This document shows, piece by piece, positions 9,376 to 17,385 of a stretch of 64,000 bases of DNA. The first letter of the stretch is position 1, and the number at the start of each line of letters is the position of its first letter. The position numbers and the translations under genes were made by a program. Where the stretch lies: the NCBI RefSeq assembly GCF_003721245.1, contig NZ_RIZG01000003.1, positions 124,001 through 188,000 of the forward strand, in the 5' to 3' direction. This DNA is from Marinomonas hwangdonensis. GTDB taxonomy: Bacteria; Pseudomonadota; Gammaproteobacteria; Pseudomonadales; Marinomonadaceae. A model generated the notes under the pieces. It worked only from the letters and a program-made list of their open reading frames with translations. It made no database searches and had not been told where the DNA came from.

Positions 9376-10572
9376 ATGTCTTTTATCTACAGCAAGCGTG
9401 TTCTATTTATTAGCCTTTTCGCTGCGTCTTCTGTCGCTCAAGCTCAGTTACAAGAAGGTTTTACTGTTTCGCCAAGCATTGGCTATTACAATATGGACAA
9501 TAATCGTGGACTTGAAAATGTCGACGCGATTTCCCTTGGTCTTGGCTATCAATTTGGCAACCCTTGGGCTGTTGAGCTTGTCTATGTAGACGCAGTAACA
9601 AACACGACAACCAACAACACCAATGTCGACTTTCAACAGTACCGTTTAGACACACTGTACCATCTGCAAACGAACGGTAATCTGACGCCCTACTTGGCAG
9701 CAGGTATCGGAAAAAAAGAAATAAGCTCAAGCGCAAACAACACCCTAGTCAATCTTGGTGGTGGTATCAAATACGCCCTAAACGATATTTTTTCATTGCG
9801 TGCTGACTTTCGCCTGATTAACGACATCAAGGATCACGAACTAGATAATTTAACTACTCTAGGGGCGCATTTTACTTTTGGCGGTCAGCCCAAACAAACA
9901 GCGGTGCACGAACCAGCCCCAGTTAACGAGCCAGCGCCAATCAACGAACCTGAACCGGTTAACGAACCAGCGCCAGTCAACGAACCTGAACCGGTTAACG
10001 AACCAGCACCTGTTGTCGAACCGACACCTGTTGATTCCGACAATGATGGCGTGATTGATGCTAAAGATGTATGCCCAAATACAACGGCTGGGGTTCTTAT
10101 TGATGCCTCGGGCTGCGCGTTAGACGAAGACAAAGATGGCGTTCCTAACCATCTAGATGCCTGCACTAATACTCGCGCTGGCGCTAAAGTGGACGCAAAT
10201 GGCTGTAACCTTATGTTCTCTGAAGAGAAAGAAGTGAGGCTTGACGTTTTATTTGCCACGAACTCAAACGTAGTCAGTAAAGCGTTTTACCCACAAATAG
10301 AAGAACTTGCAGCCTTCTTGAATGAATACACGGCAGCCAGTGTCTCCATTGAAGGTCATACCGATAACACAGGCGCGGCCGCTTACAATAAAATATTGTC
10401 AGAAAAGCGAGCACAAGCCATCGCTGATGTACTAATAAAAGAGCTAGGTGTACAAAAAAACCAAGTGACCGCGGTCGGTTACGGTGAAGAGTTCCCATTA
10501 GTTAACAACGATACGCCAGAAAACCGTAAAGCCAATCGTCGTGTTATCACGGTCATCTCTCTTAACAAATAG
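9376..10572 (+). CDS. OmpA-like outer-membrane protein with TSP3-like calcium repeats
   Basis: This is a paralogue of the preceding gene (398 residues). It has a signal peptide ending near AQAQ, an OmpA-type barrel of about 155 residues (GFTVSPSIGYYNMDN) and a Pro/Glu-rich hinge of repeated NEPAPV/NEPEPV hexads. Two thrombospondin type 3-like calcium motifs follow (DSDNDGVIDAKDVCPNT and DEDKDGVPNHLDACTNT), then an OmpA peptidoglycan-binding domain (SIEGHTDNTGAAAYNKILSEKRA). Barrel, hinge, TSP3 repeats and OmpA domain is the layout of OprF-type porins, so an OprF-like structural porin is a reasonable reading. An AGGAG precedes the ATG and a strong terminator follows. The other copy lacks the hinge repeats and the calcium motifs. 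Confidence 0.9.
   Translation: MSFIYSKRVLFISLFAASSVAQAQLQEGFTVSPSIGYYNMDNNRGLENVDAISLGLGYQFGNPWAVELVYVDAVTNTTTNNTNVDFQQYRLDTLYHLQTNGNLTPYLAAGIGKKEISSSANNTLVNLGGGIKYALNDIFSLRADFRLINDIKDHELDNLTTLGAHFTFGGQPKQTAVHEPAPVNEPAPINEPEPVNEPAPVNEPEPVNEPAPVVEPTPVDSDNDGVIDAKDVCPNTTAGVLIDASGCALDEDKDGVPNHLDACTNTRAGAKVDANGCNLMFSEEKEVRLDVLFATNSNVVSKAFYPQIEELAAFLNEYTAASVSIEGHTDNTGAAAYNKILSEKRAQAIADVLIKELGVQKNQVTAVGYGEEFPLVNNDTPENRKANRRVITVISLNK
9907..10020 (+). repeat. 18/36-bp tandem coding repeats (Pro/Glu hinge)
   Basis: The hinge of the second OmpA-like protein is encoded by imperfect 18-base units (six codons, N-E-P-[AE]-P-[VI]). They are arranged partly as 36-base pairs that alternate Ala and Glu units. 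Copy number here could change by slippage without breaking the frame. Confidence 0.8.
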
Positions 10573-10605
10573 GAAATACAATCTCATTTACTTTTGAGAA
10601 CAAGT

Positions 10606-10648
10606 AAAATGCCCTAACCAAACAACCTCGGTTAGGGCATTTTTTTGT
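10606..10648. terminator. Bidirectional intrinsic terminator
   Basis: AAAATGCCCTAACC (10606-10619) pairs with GGTTAGGGCATTTT (10630-10643), followed by more T. It sits between the second ompA-like gene and the convergent flavoprotein gene and, with A-runs upstream, could serve both. Confidence 0.9.
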
Positions 10649-10672
10649 GTCCTACTTTATACTTTAATTAGA

Positions 10673-11923
10673 CTAAGATCGCAGGTATTCTTCTACGCCT
10701 TTTGCAGCTAACTGACCGGTAGCAAAACACGCTGTTAGCAAATAGCCGCCTGTGGGTGCTTCCCAGTCCAGCATTTCCCCTGCACAAAAAACACCTGGCA
10801 TAGCGTTAAGCATCAGTCGTTCGTCGACGCTGTTTTCACTAACACCGCCCGCGCTTGAGATGACCTCTTCAATAGGTTTGGTTTTATAAAAACGAACGGG
10901 CACTGCTTTTAAACACCGAGCGAGACTGTCTGGCGTCTGCAACACGTCTTTCGGGAAGGATTCGTGCAACAAGGCGATTTTAACGCCACTGATTCCTAAG
11001 GTACGTTTAAGGTATTTATTGAGTGACTCTTTTGGTTTGGTGTTACTGAGTTTTTTCAGAGTTTGAGCTTCGCTTTGCTGTGGCAAAAAATCCATCAGCA
11101 GCGAGGCCTCGCCAAAAGCATGAATATCGTCACGCAGATATTTTGAAAAAGCGTAAATCAGGCTGCCTTCCATGCCATCTCGTGTCACTATGCACTCGCC
11201 TTTTTTCGACACCTCTTGACCATTTCTGAAAACAAAACGAAAGGCCACGTCTTTGAGTGGGCTACCGGCAAATCTCGTTTGTAAATGCTCACTCCATTCA
11301 CTGTAAAAACCGCAATTAGCACTTTGCAAGGGGGCAACCGTCACCCCTTTTTCGCTCAGTACTGGAACCCAAGCCCCATCTGAACCCAATTTTGGCCAGC
11401 TTGCCCCCCCCATCGCCAGTACAATGGCATCGGCTTGGGCGGTTACCTGCTCTCCAGCATGATCGAACACTAAGCTATTTGCTGACAGGCTAATCATCTT
11501 ATGCCGCATGTGAAACTCGACACCGGATCCGCGCAAACGCTTTAACCAATTGCGCAGCAAAGGCGCCGCCTTCATGTCTTTGGGAAACACTCGACCAGAG
11601 GTGCCGACAAAGGTTTCTACACCCAAATCATGGATCCAAGCGCGCAGGGCTTCGCCATCGAACGGCTGAATGGCCTTTGCCAACCAGTCTGCCTTTTCGT
11701 AATAGCGCTGAATAAATTCAGGGTAAGCTTCAGAATGCGTAATATTCATACCACCTACCCCAGCCAGTAAAAACTTACGGCAAGCACTGGGTTTCGCATC
11801 GTAAACCTGCACACGATGACCTGCAGCACAAATCCCCTCTGCGGCCATCAAGCCCGCAGGACCAGCGCCGACAACAATGACTGTCTTCTGCGTTTGCAAC
11901 GCCTTTTGCATACTAACCAACAT
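10673..11923 (-). CDS. HI0933/BaiN-family FAD-dependent oxidoreductase
   Basis: This is a predicted soluble flavoprotein of the HI0933 family (NAD(P)/FAD-dependent oxidoreductases related to BaiN and annotated as aminoacetone oxidase-like). The substrate is unknown. About 416 residues include the dinucleotide-binding GAGPAGLMAAE near residue 20, the family signature FLLAGVGGMNITHSE, a second FAD region GGASWPKLGSDG and the C-terminal FAD-binding GVFCAGEMLDWEAPTGGYLLTACFATG. Two closely spaced starts (GTG 11926, ATG 11923) are possible; I use the ATG. It is monocistronic, convergent with the ompA-like gene and divergent from the glycosyltransferase. Confidence 0.85.
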   Translation of the reverse strand: MLVSMQKALQTQKTVIVVGAGPAGLMAAEGICAAGHRVQVYDAKPSACRKFLLAGVGGMNITHSEAYPEFIQRYYEKADWLAKAIQPFDGEALRAWIHDLGVETFVGTSGRVFPKDMKAAPLLRNWLKRLRGSGVEFHMRHKMISLSANSLVFDHAGEQVTAQADAIVLAMGGASWPKLGSDGAWVPVLSEKGVTVAPLQSANCGFYSEWSEHLQTRFAGSPLKDVAFRFVFRNGQEVSKKGECIVTRDGMEGSLIYAFSKYLRDDIHAFGEASLLMDFLPQQSEAQTLKKLSNTKPKESLNKYLKRTLGISGVKIALLHESFPKDVLQTPDSLARCLKAVPVRFYKTKPIEEVISSAGGVSENSVDERLMLNAMPGVFCAGEMLDWEAPTGGYLLTACFATGQLAAKGVEEYLRS

Positions 11924-12141
11924 CACTCTAATGAGTTACTAAAAAAAGAAGTGCATGATAATGAACTTAGGTGTAATCACCAATATTTTCAGCAAAAATG
12001 AAACCACTTTACCAATTAAAATAGCGCTCAAGCAGACAAAATTTCGATGTGACTCGCATTTTATAGATGCTATTATTTGGATCTATGAAACTTTATAAAG
12101 CGAGTATGCGAAGCATTAGCTTTAAACATGAAGGATGTGAA

Positions 12142-12960
12142 GTGAAGGTCAGTTTAATCGTTGCGGTCTACAAAGACGTAGAAGCCTTATCATTAATTGT
12201 AGAATCTCTCAGAACACAAACCTACAAGAACTTCGAACTTATTATCGCCGAAGACAACAATAGTGATGAGATGCGTTCATTTGTCAGCACTATTAAAGAC
12301 CTAGAAGTGATACATACTTCCCAAGAAGACATTGGGATTCGCAAGTCACGATCACAAAACAATGCGATTTTAGCGTCCACGGGGGAATATATTATTTTCA
12401 TCGATGGCGACTGCTTACCCTACAGTACCTTTATCGAAAGTCATGCCCTGTTAGCAAAAAAGGGGCAAGTTCTTGCTGGGCGTCGAGTCAATTTAGGCCC
12501 TAAATACAGCGAAAAAATCCGAACTGGGAAAATGAGTGCCTTACAGTTAGAGCGTAAGTATATCCAGAAAATACCTAGTCTTTGGAGAGACTGCTTAGAA
12601 GGTCATGTCGAAGCGGGCATTTATATTAAGCCTCATAGCATTCTATTCCAAAAATGGATTTACTCTAAAACCTCGTCTATTGTTGGCTGCAATTTTTCTT
12701 GTTTCAAAAGCGACTTAATCGCTATTAATGGTTTCGATGAAAGCTATGGTGAAACATCCATTCCCGATGATACAGACATAGAATGGCGGCTTAGAGCGTT
12801 GGGGTTACAAGTGAAGTCTTGTAAATTCACAGCGAATCAGTTTCATCTTTATCATACTCGATCCTACAGAGACTACACAGGTAGCCAGTATGAGAACGAT
12901 ATGTTAGAACGAAAATCACAAGGTATGTTTAAGGCAAGACAAGGCTTAGACACACATTAA
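12142..12960 (+). CDS. Family 2 glycosyltransferase
   Basis: This is a GT-A fold glycosyltransferase. It opens with VKVSLIVAVYKDVEAL and has the nucleotide-sugar Asp motif FIDGDCLPY near residues 86-92. The C-terminal NGFDESYGETSIPDDTDIEWRL resembles the galactosyltransferase-like acceptor region. The frame is open from an ATG at 12067, but AAGGA at 12131-12135 stands six bases before a GTG at 12142, and the conserved domain begins right there. I therefore choose GTG, giving 272 residues. It has no membrane segment and no polysaccharide genes beside it. Donor and acceptor are unknown; it may add a sugar to lipooligosaccharide or another envelope glycan. Confidence 0.82.
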   Translation: MKVSLIVAVYKDVEALSLIVESLRTQTYKNFELIIAEDNNSDEMRSFVSTIKDLEVIHTSQEDIGIRKSRSQNNAILASTGEYIIFIDGDCLPYSTFIESHALLAKKGQVLAGRRVNLGPKYSEKIRTGKMSALQLERKYIQKIPSLWRDCLEGHVEAGIYIKPHSILFQKWIYSKTSSIVGCNFSCFKSDLIAINGFDESYGETSIPDDTDIEWRLRALGLQVKSCKFTANQFHLYHTRSYRDYTGSQYENDMLERKSQGMFKARQGLDTH

Positions 12961-12972
12961 TGATGTATACGT

Positions 12973-13017
12973 CAATCAGAACACTGTTGACAAAACAGTG
13001 TTCTGATTGCGTTTTTT
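12973..13017. terminator. Strong intrinsic terminator between convergent genes
   Basis: CAATCAGAACACTGTT (12973-12988) pairs perfectly with AACAGTGTTCTGATTG (12994-13009) over a five-base loop, followed by GCGTTTTTT. It terminates the glycosyltransferase gene and touches the stop codon of the convergent DUF502 gene. Confidence 0.9.
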
Positions 13018-13603
13018 AGGGTCTTTCTTTAGGGCGACTTTGGACACCCGCTGTCAAAGCAAGGCGCATGGCTTCCTCGACGCCAATGTCCAGTTGCGTC
13101 AAACGATCTCGTGATATGTAAAGGGTTATGCCGCCAATTTGGTAACTCAACGGCACATAAACGCCCACTAAGTCCTGATCTTTGAACAGCTTTTTACCTG
13201 TTTGTTCGCCCGTTACAAAACCAATCACCTGAGCGCCGTTCCATTCGATCGACACAACGCTCTTCATTTCTTTTTTTTCCGCCAAATTAAATACCATCAT
13301 CATGTCTTTAATAGCACCATAAATGGACTTTACTAAGGGAATCCGTTCAAAGACATTTTGGCTAATTTTCACCAGATAGCGAACACCATACATATTCACC
13401 AGCAAGCCAATCAACACCAGCGTCAATAGACTGGTTAATAAGCCCAACCCCGGAAAATAGACACTCTCTGAAATAACAAACAAAAGCAACGGTTTAGCCA
13501 GTGCTTCCCCTGTCGCCAATAACCAAAAAATTAAAGACACCGTCAGGCCAATCGGCAATACCGCCACCAGCCCCTTTAGTAATAGTGCGATCAGATTGTT
13601 CAT
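13016..13603 (-). CDS. DUF502 family inner-membrane protein
   Basis: This is a predicted inner-membrane protein of unknown function. From the ATG at 13603 it has 195 residues. The first hydrophobic segment is NNLIALLLKGLVAVLPIGLT and the second GLGLLTSLLTLVLIGLL (about 45-65). A soluble part follows with the family-typical ERIPLVKSIYGAIKDMM and QIGGITLYISRDRL. The frame is open to 13696, but a GAGG motif lies a few bases upstream of two closely spaced ATGs (13612 and 13603), and the family core begins at the second. No operon partners; it is divergent from the LysR gene. Confidence 0.82.
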   Translation of the reverse strand: MNNLIALLLKGLVAVLPIGLTVSLIFWLLATGEALAKPLLLFVISESVYFPGLGLLTSLLTLVLIGLLVNMYGVRYLVKISQNVFERIPLVKSIYGAIKDMMMVFNLAEKKEMKSVVSIEWNGAQVIGFVTGEQTGKKLFKDQDLVGVYVPLSYQIGGITLYISRDRLTQLDIGVEEAMRLALTAGVQSRPKERP

Positions 13604-13786
13604 TGTTAACATAACCTCTTTATTTGGTGCACAGCATACCGCAAGCTTTGTGCCACTCCTAAGGATCTGGGCTGACTTAATGAAAAGATTGCTCAAACCG
13701 TACTGAGCTTATACTCTTGATGAGACGGTCGTTTTTAATGAGAGACGTCTCTTGTCGGCCCCTTCACTCGCCATTGGATTAACAAC

Positions 13787-14701
13787 GTGAACTACAAACG
13801 CTTAGAAACCTTCGTATGGGTGGCCTCTTTGGGCAATTTTCGTAAAGCAGCCGAACGTTTACATACAACACAACCGGCTATCTCCGCACGCATAGCGGGG
13901 TTAGAAGAAGAGTTGGGCGTGAAACTATTTGAGCGTGAAGGGGGCTCTAGCCCTATTACTCTAACATCCAAAGGCAAAGAGCTGTTGCCCTATGTTGAAA
14001 AAATCCTGTATCAGACCGAACAGTTGCGCAAACGTGCTGGCCTTTCAAAAGCCTACTCTGGCGTATTACGCTTAGGGGTGTCAGAAACCATAGTGAACAC
14101 CTGGCTACCCGATTTTCTGTCGCGTTTGCACAAAGACATGCCCAATTTGGACGTAGAAATGACGGTGGATATCAGTGCAAACTTAACCACCAGCATTAAG
14201 GATCGCACCCTAGATTTGGGGTTATTGATGGGGCCTATTTCAGAGCCGAACATTGTCAATCGTGATTTATGCACCTTTTCACTGTCGTGGGTTGCAAGCC
14301 CCAAACTGGATTTGCCGGATCGACTTTTGTACCTAGAAGAGCTCGCAAAGTGGCCTATTATTACCTATGCACGGGCAACCAAACCTTATGTTGAAATCAA
14401 CCAAAAATTTCGCGAATTAGACGGGCCCCCAGCGCACTTTTTTGCGTCCACATCACTCGCTTCTTGTCGCAGTTTGGCCATTGATGCCGTTGGCATTGCC
14501 ACCTTACCCAACATCATGATTACAAAAGAATTAGAAGCCGGCAGCCTACGAAAAATCCGTGCTGTGTGGACCCCCAACGACTTGACCTTTACCGCTTCCT
14601 ACTCAGATGAACCTTTTAACCCATTAGCCGAGGTTGCGACCAATATTGCCGTTATTTCCGCCCAAGAATATCAACAGAAACAAAGCCAAGAAGCCTCTTA
14701 G
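13787..14701 (+). CDS. LysR-type transcriptional regulator
   Basis: This LysR-type regulator of 304 residues has an N-terminal winged helix-turn-helix (MNYKRLETFVWVASLGNF, KAAERLHTTQPAISARIAGLEEELG). The rest is the periplasmic-binding-protein-like effector domain (VLRLGVSETIVNTWLPDFL). The start is GTG. It lies 160 bases upstream of, and in the same direction as, the DUF1445-TRAP-pxpABC genes, so it most likely controls them in response to 5-oxoproline or a related compound. Unusually for the family it is not divergent from its likely target. The inducer is an inference from context only. Confidence 0.88.
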   Translation: MNYKRLETFVWVASLGNFRKAAERLHTTQPAISARIAGLEEELGVKLFEREGGSSPITLTSKGKELLPYVEKILYQTEQLRKRAGLSKAYSGVLRLGVSETIVNTWLPDFLSRLHKDMPNLDVEMTVDISANLTTSIKDRTLDLGLLMGPISEPNIVNRDLCTFSLSWVASPKLDLPDRLLYLEELAKWPIITYARATKPYVEINQKFRELDGPPAHFFASTSLASCRSLAIDAVGIATLPNIMITKELEAGSLRKIRAVWTPNDLTFTASYSDEPFNPLAEVATNIAVISAQEYQQKQSQEAS

Positions 14702-14861
14702 GAAAATACGGCAGAGCGTTAATAAGGGTTAAAAAAATCTCCAATCGCACCTCTTCATAAAAATAATTGATTAAAACCCACAAAAAAACACGATTAGACT
14801 TTTCATAGTGCCAAGAACTACTCTTAATGGAACACATTGTGGCAAAAATAAGGAAAACAAA

Positions 14862-15662
14862 ATGAAATCTGCTCTGTCAACGCTACTGCAACAAACGGCT
14901 GATTTGCGTCAAGCCATCCGACATAAATCACACACTGGTGTTACCAGTGGTTTAGTGCAAGGCGCGATGCAAGGCAATGTGGTGATTTTGCCAGCCGATT
15001 GGGCCAATGAGTTTTTACTTTTTTGTCAGAAAAACCCCGTTTCATGCCCTTTAATTGGCGTCTCCGAAGTGGGCCGCTATGACATGCCAGAGCTTGGGCA
15101 TGACATAGATATGCGCCACGATATTCCTGAATACTATGTGTACCGTGACGGTGTGAAAGTGGAAAGCCGCTCAGACATTGAGGATATATGGCAAGATGAC
15201 ATGGTTGCGTTTGTTTTGGGGTGTTCTTTTTCTTTTGAAAATGCGCTCTCACAAGCGGGTCTGACGCCAAGAAATGTTGAAGAAGCCGTCAACGTGTCCA
15301 TGTTTGAAACCAATATAGAAACGGTACCAGCCGGACGTTTTTTTGGTAACACAGTGGTGACCATGCGGCCTTACACCCCCAAAGACGCCATTCGAGCCAT
15401 TCAAATCACCACACGTTTTCCTAAAGCTCATGGAGCGCCACTGCATTTTGGTAGCCCACAAGATATAGGCATTAGTGACTTAAGCAAACCAGATTATGGC
15501 GATGCCGTCACCATAAACGACAAAGAAGTCCCAGTATTTTGGGCTTGTGGTGTAACACCCCAAGTCGCTATCCGTAACGCAAAGCCCCCTATCTGCATTA
15601 CCCATGCGCCAGGGAAAATGCTTGTTACGGACATCCTAGACACTGCGCTTGCCGTGCTGTAA
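14862..15662 (+). CDS. DUF1445 / YcsI-type putative hydro-lyase
   Basis: This is a DUF1445 family protein of 266 residues, often annotated putative hydro-lyase. Family features are LVQGAMQGNVVILPADWANEF, CPLIGVSEVG, the central VAFVLGCSFSFENAL and PPICITHAPGKMLVTDI near the end. An AGGA (14851-14854) lies seven bases before the ATG at 14862, so the longer frame from 14808 is unlikely to be used. In Bacillus the homologue ycsI lies in the kipI/kipA cluster. In animals a DUF1445 region is part of D-glutamate cyclase, which makes 5-oxo-D-proline. Its place in a pxp locus here fits a role in 5-oxoproline or glutamate cyclisation chemistry, but the reaction is not established. Confidence 0.85.
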   Translation: MKSALSTLLQQTADLRQAIRHKSHTGVTSGLVQGAMQGNVVILPADWANEFLLFCQKNPVSCPLIGVSEVGRYDMPELGHDIDMRHDIPEYYVYRDGVKVESRSDIEDIWQDDMVAFVLGCSFSFENALSQAGLTPRNVEEAVNVSMFETNIETVPAGRFFGNTVVTMRPYTPKDAIRAIQITTRFPKAHGAPLHFGSPQDIGISDLSKPDYGDAVTINDKEVPVFWACGVTPQVAIRNAKPPICITHAPGKMLVTDILDTALAVL

Positions 15663-15771
15663 CGCACAAGCGCCTAATGGCATCGAAAGATGCTTGGTTG
15701 ACTGCAAACTTTGCAGTGATTAATAACGACTATACTCAACAACACAATAAAATCGAAAAAGGAACCAAGAT

Positions 15772-16749
15772 ATGTTGACATTATCCCGTGCAGTATTCAT
15801 TGGCGGCGTTGCAATAAGCGGCCTGACCTCCACCGCCAGCTTTGCTGAGAAATGGTTCATGCCGACACCTTACGGTGATGGTAACTTACCAACGCAAATA
15901 GCGTACGACTTTGCAAAAGAAATCAGCGACAACACCAATGGCGAGCTTAACATTACCGTGCATTCTGGTGGCTCTCTGGTAAAACACACGGAAATCCCGC
16001 GCTCAGTTAGAACCGGGCAAGTACAACTAGGGGAAATTTTTCTAGGGATTTTGGGCAACGAAAACCCTATTTATAAACACGACAACATCCCGTTTCTTGC
16101 TACCTCGTTTGAAGAGGCGAAAAAACTGTGGGAAGCTGCAAAACCCGACATCAACAAGCAATTGGACAAAGACGGCATGATGCTACTTTACACGGTAGCG
16201 TGGCCAGCACAGAGCTTATATAGCAAAGAACCAGTAAACAGCTTAGCCGATTTACAAGGTCAAAAAATGCGAGCTTACAGTCCATCTACCTCGCGCCTAG
16301 CCGATTTGATGGGTACCACGCCTACCACAATTCAAGTGCCTGATATTCCGCAAGCAATGAGCACGGGCATCATCCAAGCGATGATTACCTCTCCGTCCAC
16401 TGGTGTCGACAGCCAAGCATGGGATTATGTGAATAACTACACAGATATCAAAGCATGGATACCGAAAAATATTATTGTGGTAAACAAACGCGCTTTTCGT
16501 CGTTTAGATAAAGCGACACAAGAGGTTATTCTAACCGCTGCGCAAAATGCCGAAGCCGCAGGATGGACAAGAGTGGCGGCACGTGCTGAAAAAGACAAAG
16601 CGACCTTACTAGAAAATGGCATGACGGTATCTGACCCATCTCCGCAATTGATTGCAGAACTTAAAGCGATTGGTAAGACGATGGCAGAAGAATGGAAAGC
16701 CGAAGCACCAAAAGAAGTCGGTGACATTTTAGCCCGCTACCAAAACTAA
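15772..16749 (+). CDS. dctP: TRAP transporter substrate-binding protein (DctP family)
   Basis: This is the periplasmic solute receptor of a tripartite ATP-independent transporter. The 325 residues begin with a signal peptide cleaved near TASFA-EKW. The mature part shows the DctP pattern: an early NITVHSGGSLVKH, the Arg-bearing KMRAYSPSTSRLADLMG (about 164-180, the carboxylate-binding region) and the helix VPDIPQAMSTGIIQAMITSP. An AAGGAACC motif precedes the ATG. It is the first of the three TRAP genes. From the pxp genes downstream the ligand is probably 5-oxoproline (pyroglutamate) or a related carboxylate; this is inference. The symbol is generic for the family. Confidence 0.9.
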   Translation: MLTLSRAVFIGGVAISGLTSTASFAEKWFMPTPYGDGNLPTQIAYDFAKEISDNTNGELNITVHSGGSLVKHTEIPRSVRTGQVQLGEIFLGILGNENPIYKHDNIPFLATSFEEAKKLWEAAKPDINKQLDKDGMMLLYTVAWPAQSLYSKEPVNSLADLQGQKMRAYSPSTSRLADLMGTTPTTIQVPDIPQAMSTGIIQAMITSPSTGVDSQAWDYVNNYTDIKAWIPKNIIVVNKRAFRRLDKATQEVILTAAQNAEAAGWTRVAARAEKDKATLLENGMTVSDPSPQLIAELKAIGKTMAEEWKAEAPKEVGDILARYQN

Positions 16750-16767
16750 TTACCTACAAACACAGTC

Positions 16768-16838
16768 CCTCTCCTCTTCAAAGATATCAATATTAAGGCT
16801 TTGCGCTTCTCTCCTCGCAAGAGAGAAGCGAGGAGAGG
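16768..16838 (+). promoter_or_regulatory. Competing hairpins over the ribosome-binding site of dctQ
   Basis: Between dctP and dctQ, CGCTTCTCTC (16804-16813) is perfectly complementary to GAGAGAAGCG (16821-16830). The overlapping CTCTCCTCGC (16809-16818) is perfectly complementary to GCGAGGAGAG (16828-16837), which contains the Shine-Dalgarno AGGAGAGG (16831-16838). The two 10 bp stems exclude each other: the first leaves the ribosome-binding site free, the second hides it. A third segment, CCTCTCCTC (16768-16776), can also pair with the same site. This could lower dctQM translation relative to dctP, or act as a switch. Confidence 0.6.
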
Positions 16839-16842
16839 TTCT

Positions 16843-17385
16843 ATGTTATTAAAAAAAGTGAACACTATGAGCCAATTAAAAGAAAAACTTTATCAATGCT
16901 CTGGCCTGTTGTCCGGTTTGTGTATCGTTATCATTACTTTGTTATTACTCGCACAAATCGTCGGTCGTCTCTTCGGTTTTATCGTTCCTTCGGCAGAAGA
17001 TTTCGCCGGTTATGCGTTAGCGGCTTCTACCTTTTTAGGCTTGGCTTATACCTTTCGAGAGGGCGGCCATATTCGAGTGACCTTACTGATTCAACGCTTT
17101 TCACCTAAACCGCGTAAAATCCAAGAAGGCATCATTTTAGCCTTATCCTTTGCCTTGCTCTGCTATTTGTCCTATGCCTGCGGCTATATGGTGTATGAGT
17201 CTTATATCTTTAACGAAGTCTCTCACGGCTACATCCCTATTCCTCTTTGGATTCCTCAAATACCGGTTGCAGTGGGCGTTGTCGCCCTTAATTTGGCGAT
17301 TTTAGATGCATTAGTCGCGTTAATTAAAGGCAAACAGCCTACTTACAGCGAGCAAGAAGACGCCCTGTCTTTGGAGGAAATATAA
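16843..17385 (+). CDS. dctQ: TRAP transporter small permease (DctQ family)
   Basis: This is the small membrane subunit of the TRAP transporter, 180 residues with four predicted membrane helices (about 20-45, 55-75, 95-115 and 140-160). The family-typical QIVGRLFGFIVPSAEDFAGYALAASTFLGLAYTFR-like block spans the first two helices and the loop between them. The ATG at 16843 is chosen because AGGAGAGG lies just upstream. The frame stays open to 16801 but would put the ribosome-binding site inside the gene. It overlaps dctM by one base (TAATG), indicating coupled translation. Confidence 0.88.
   Translation: MLLKKVNTMSQLKEKLYQCSGLLSGLCIVIITLLLLAQIVGRLFGFIVPSAEDFAGYALAASTFLGLAYTFREGGHIRVTLLIQRFSPKPRKIQEGIILALSFALLCYLSYACGYMVYESYIFNEVSHGYIPIPLWIPQIPVAVGVVALNLAILDALVALIKGKQPTYSEQEDALSLEEI

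Noticed and set aside
9885..10259. Minus-strand frame rich in Gly-Ser across the OmpA hinge
   Set aside because: It is a shadow of the NEPAPV repeats on the opposite strand, with no start signal or neighbouring genes on that strand.
12067..12141. Upstream ATG starts for the glycosyltransferase
   Set aside because: The conserved domain starts at the GTG 12142, which alone has a well-placed AAGGA; the extra 25 residues have no family similarity.
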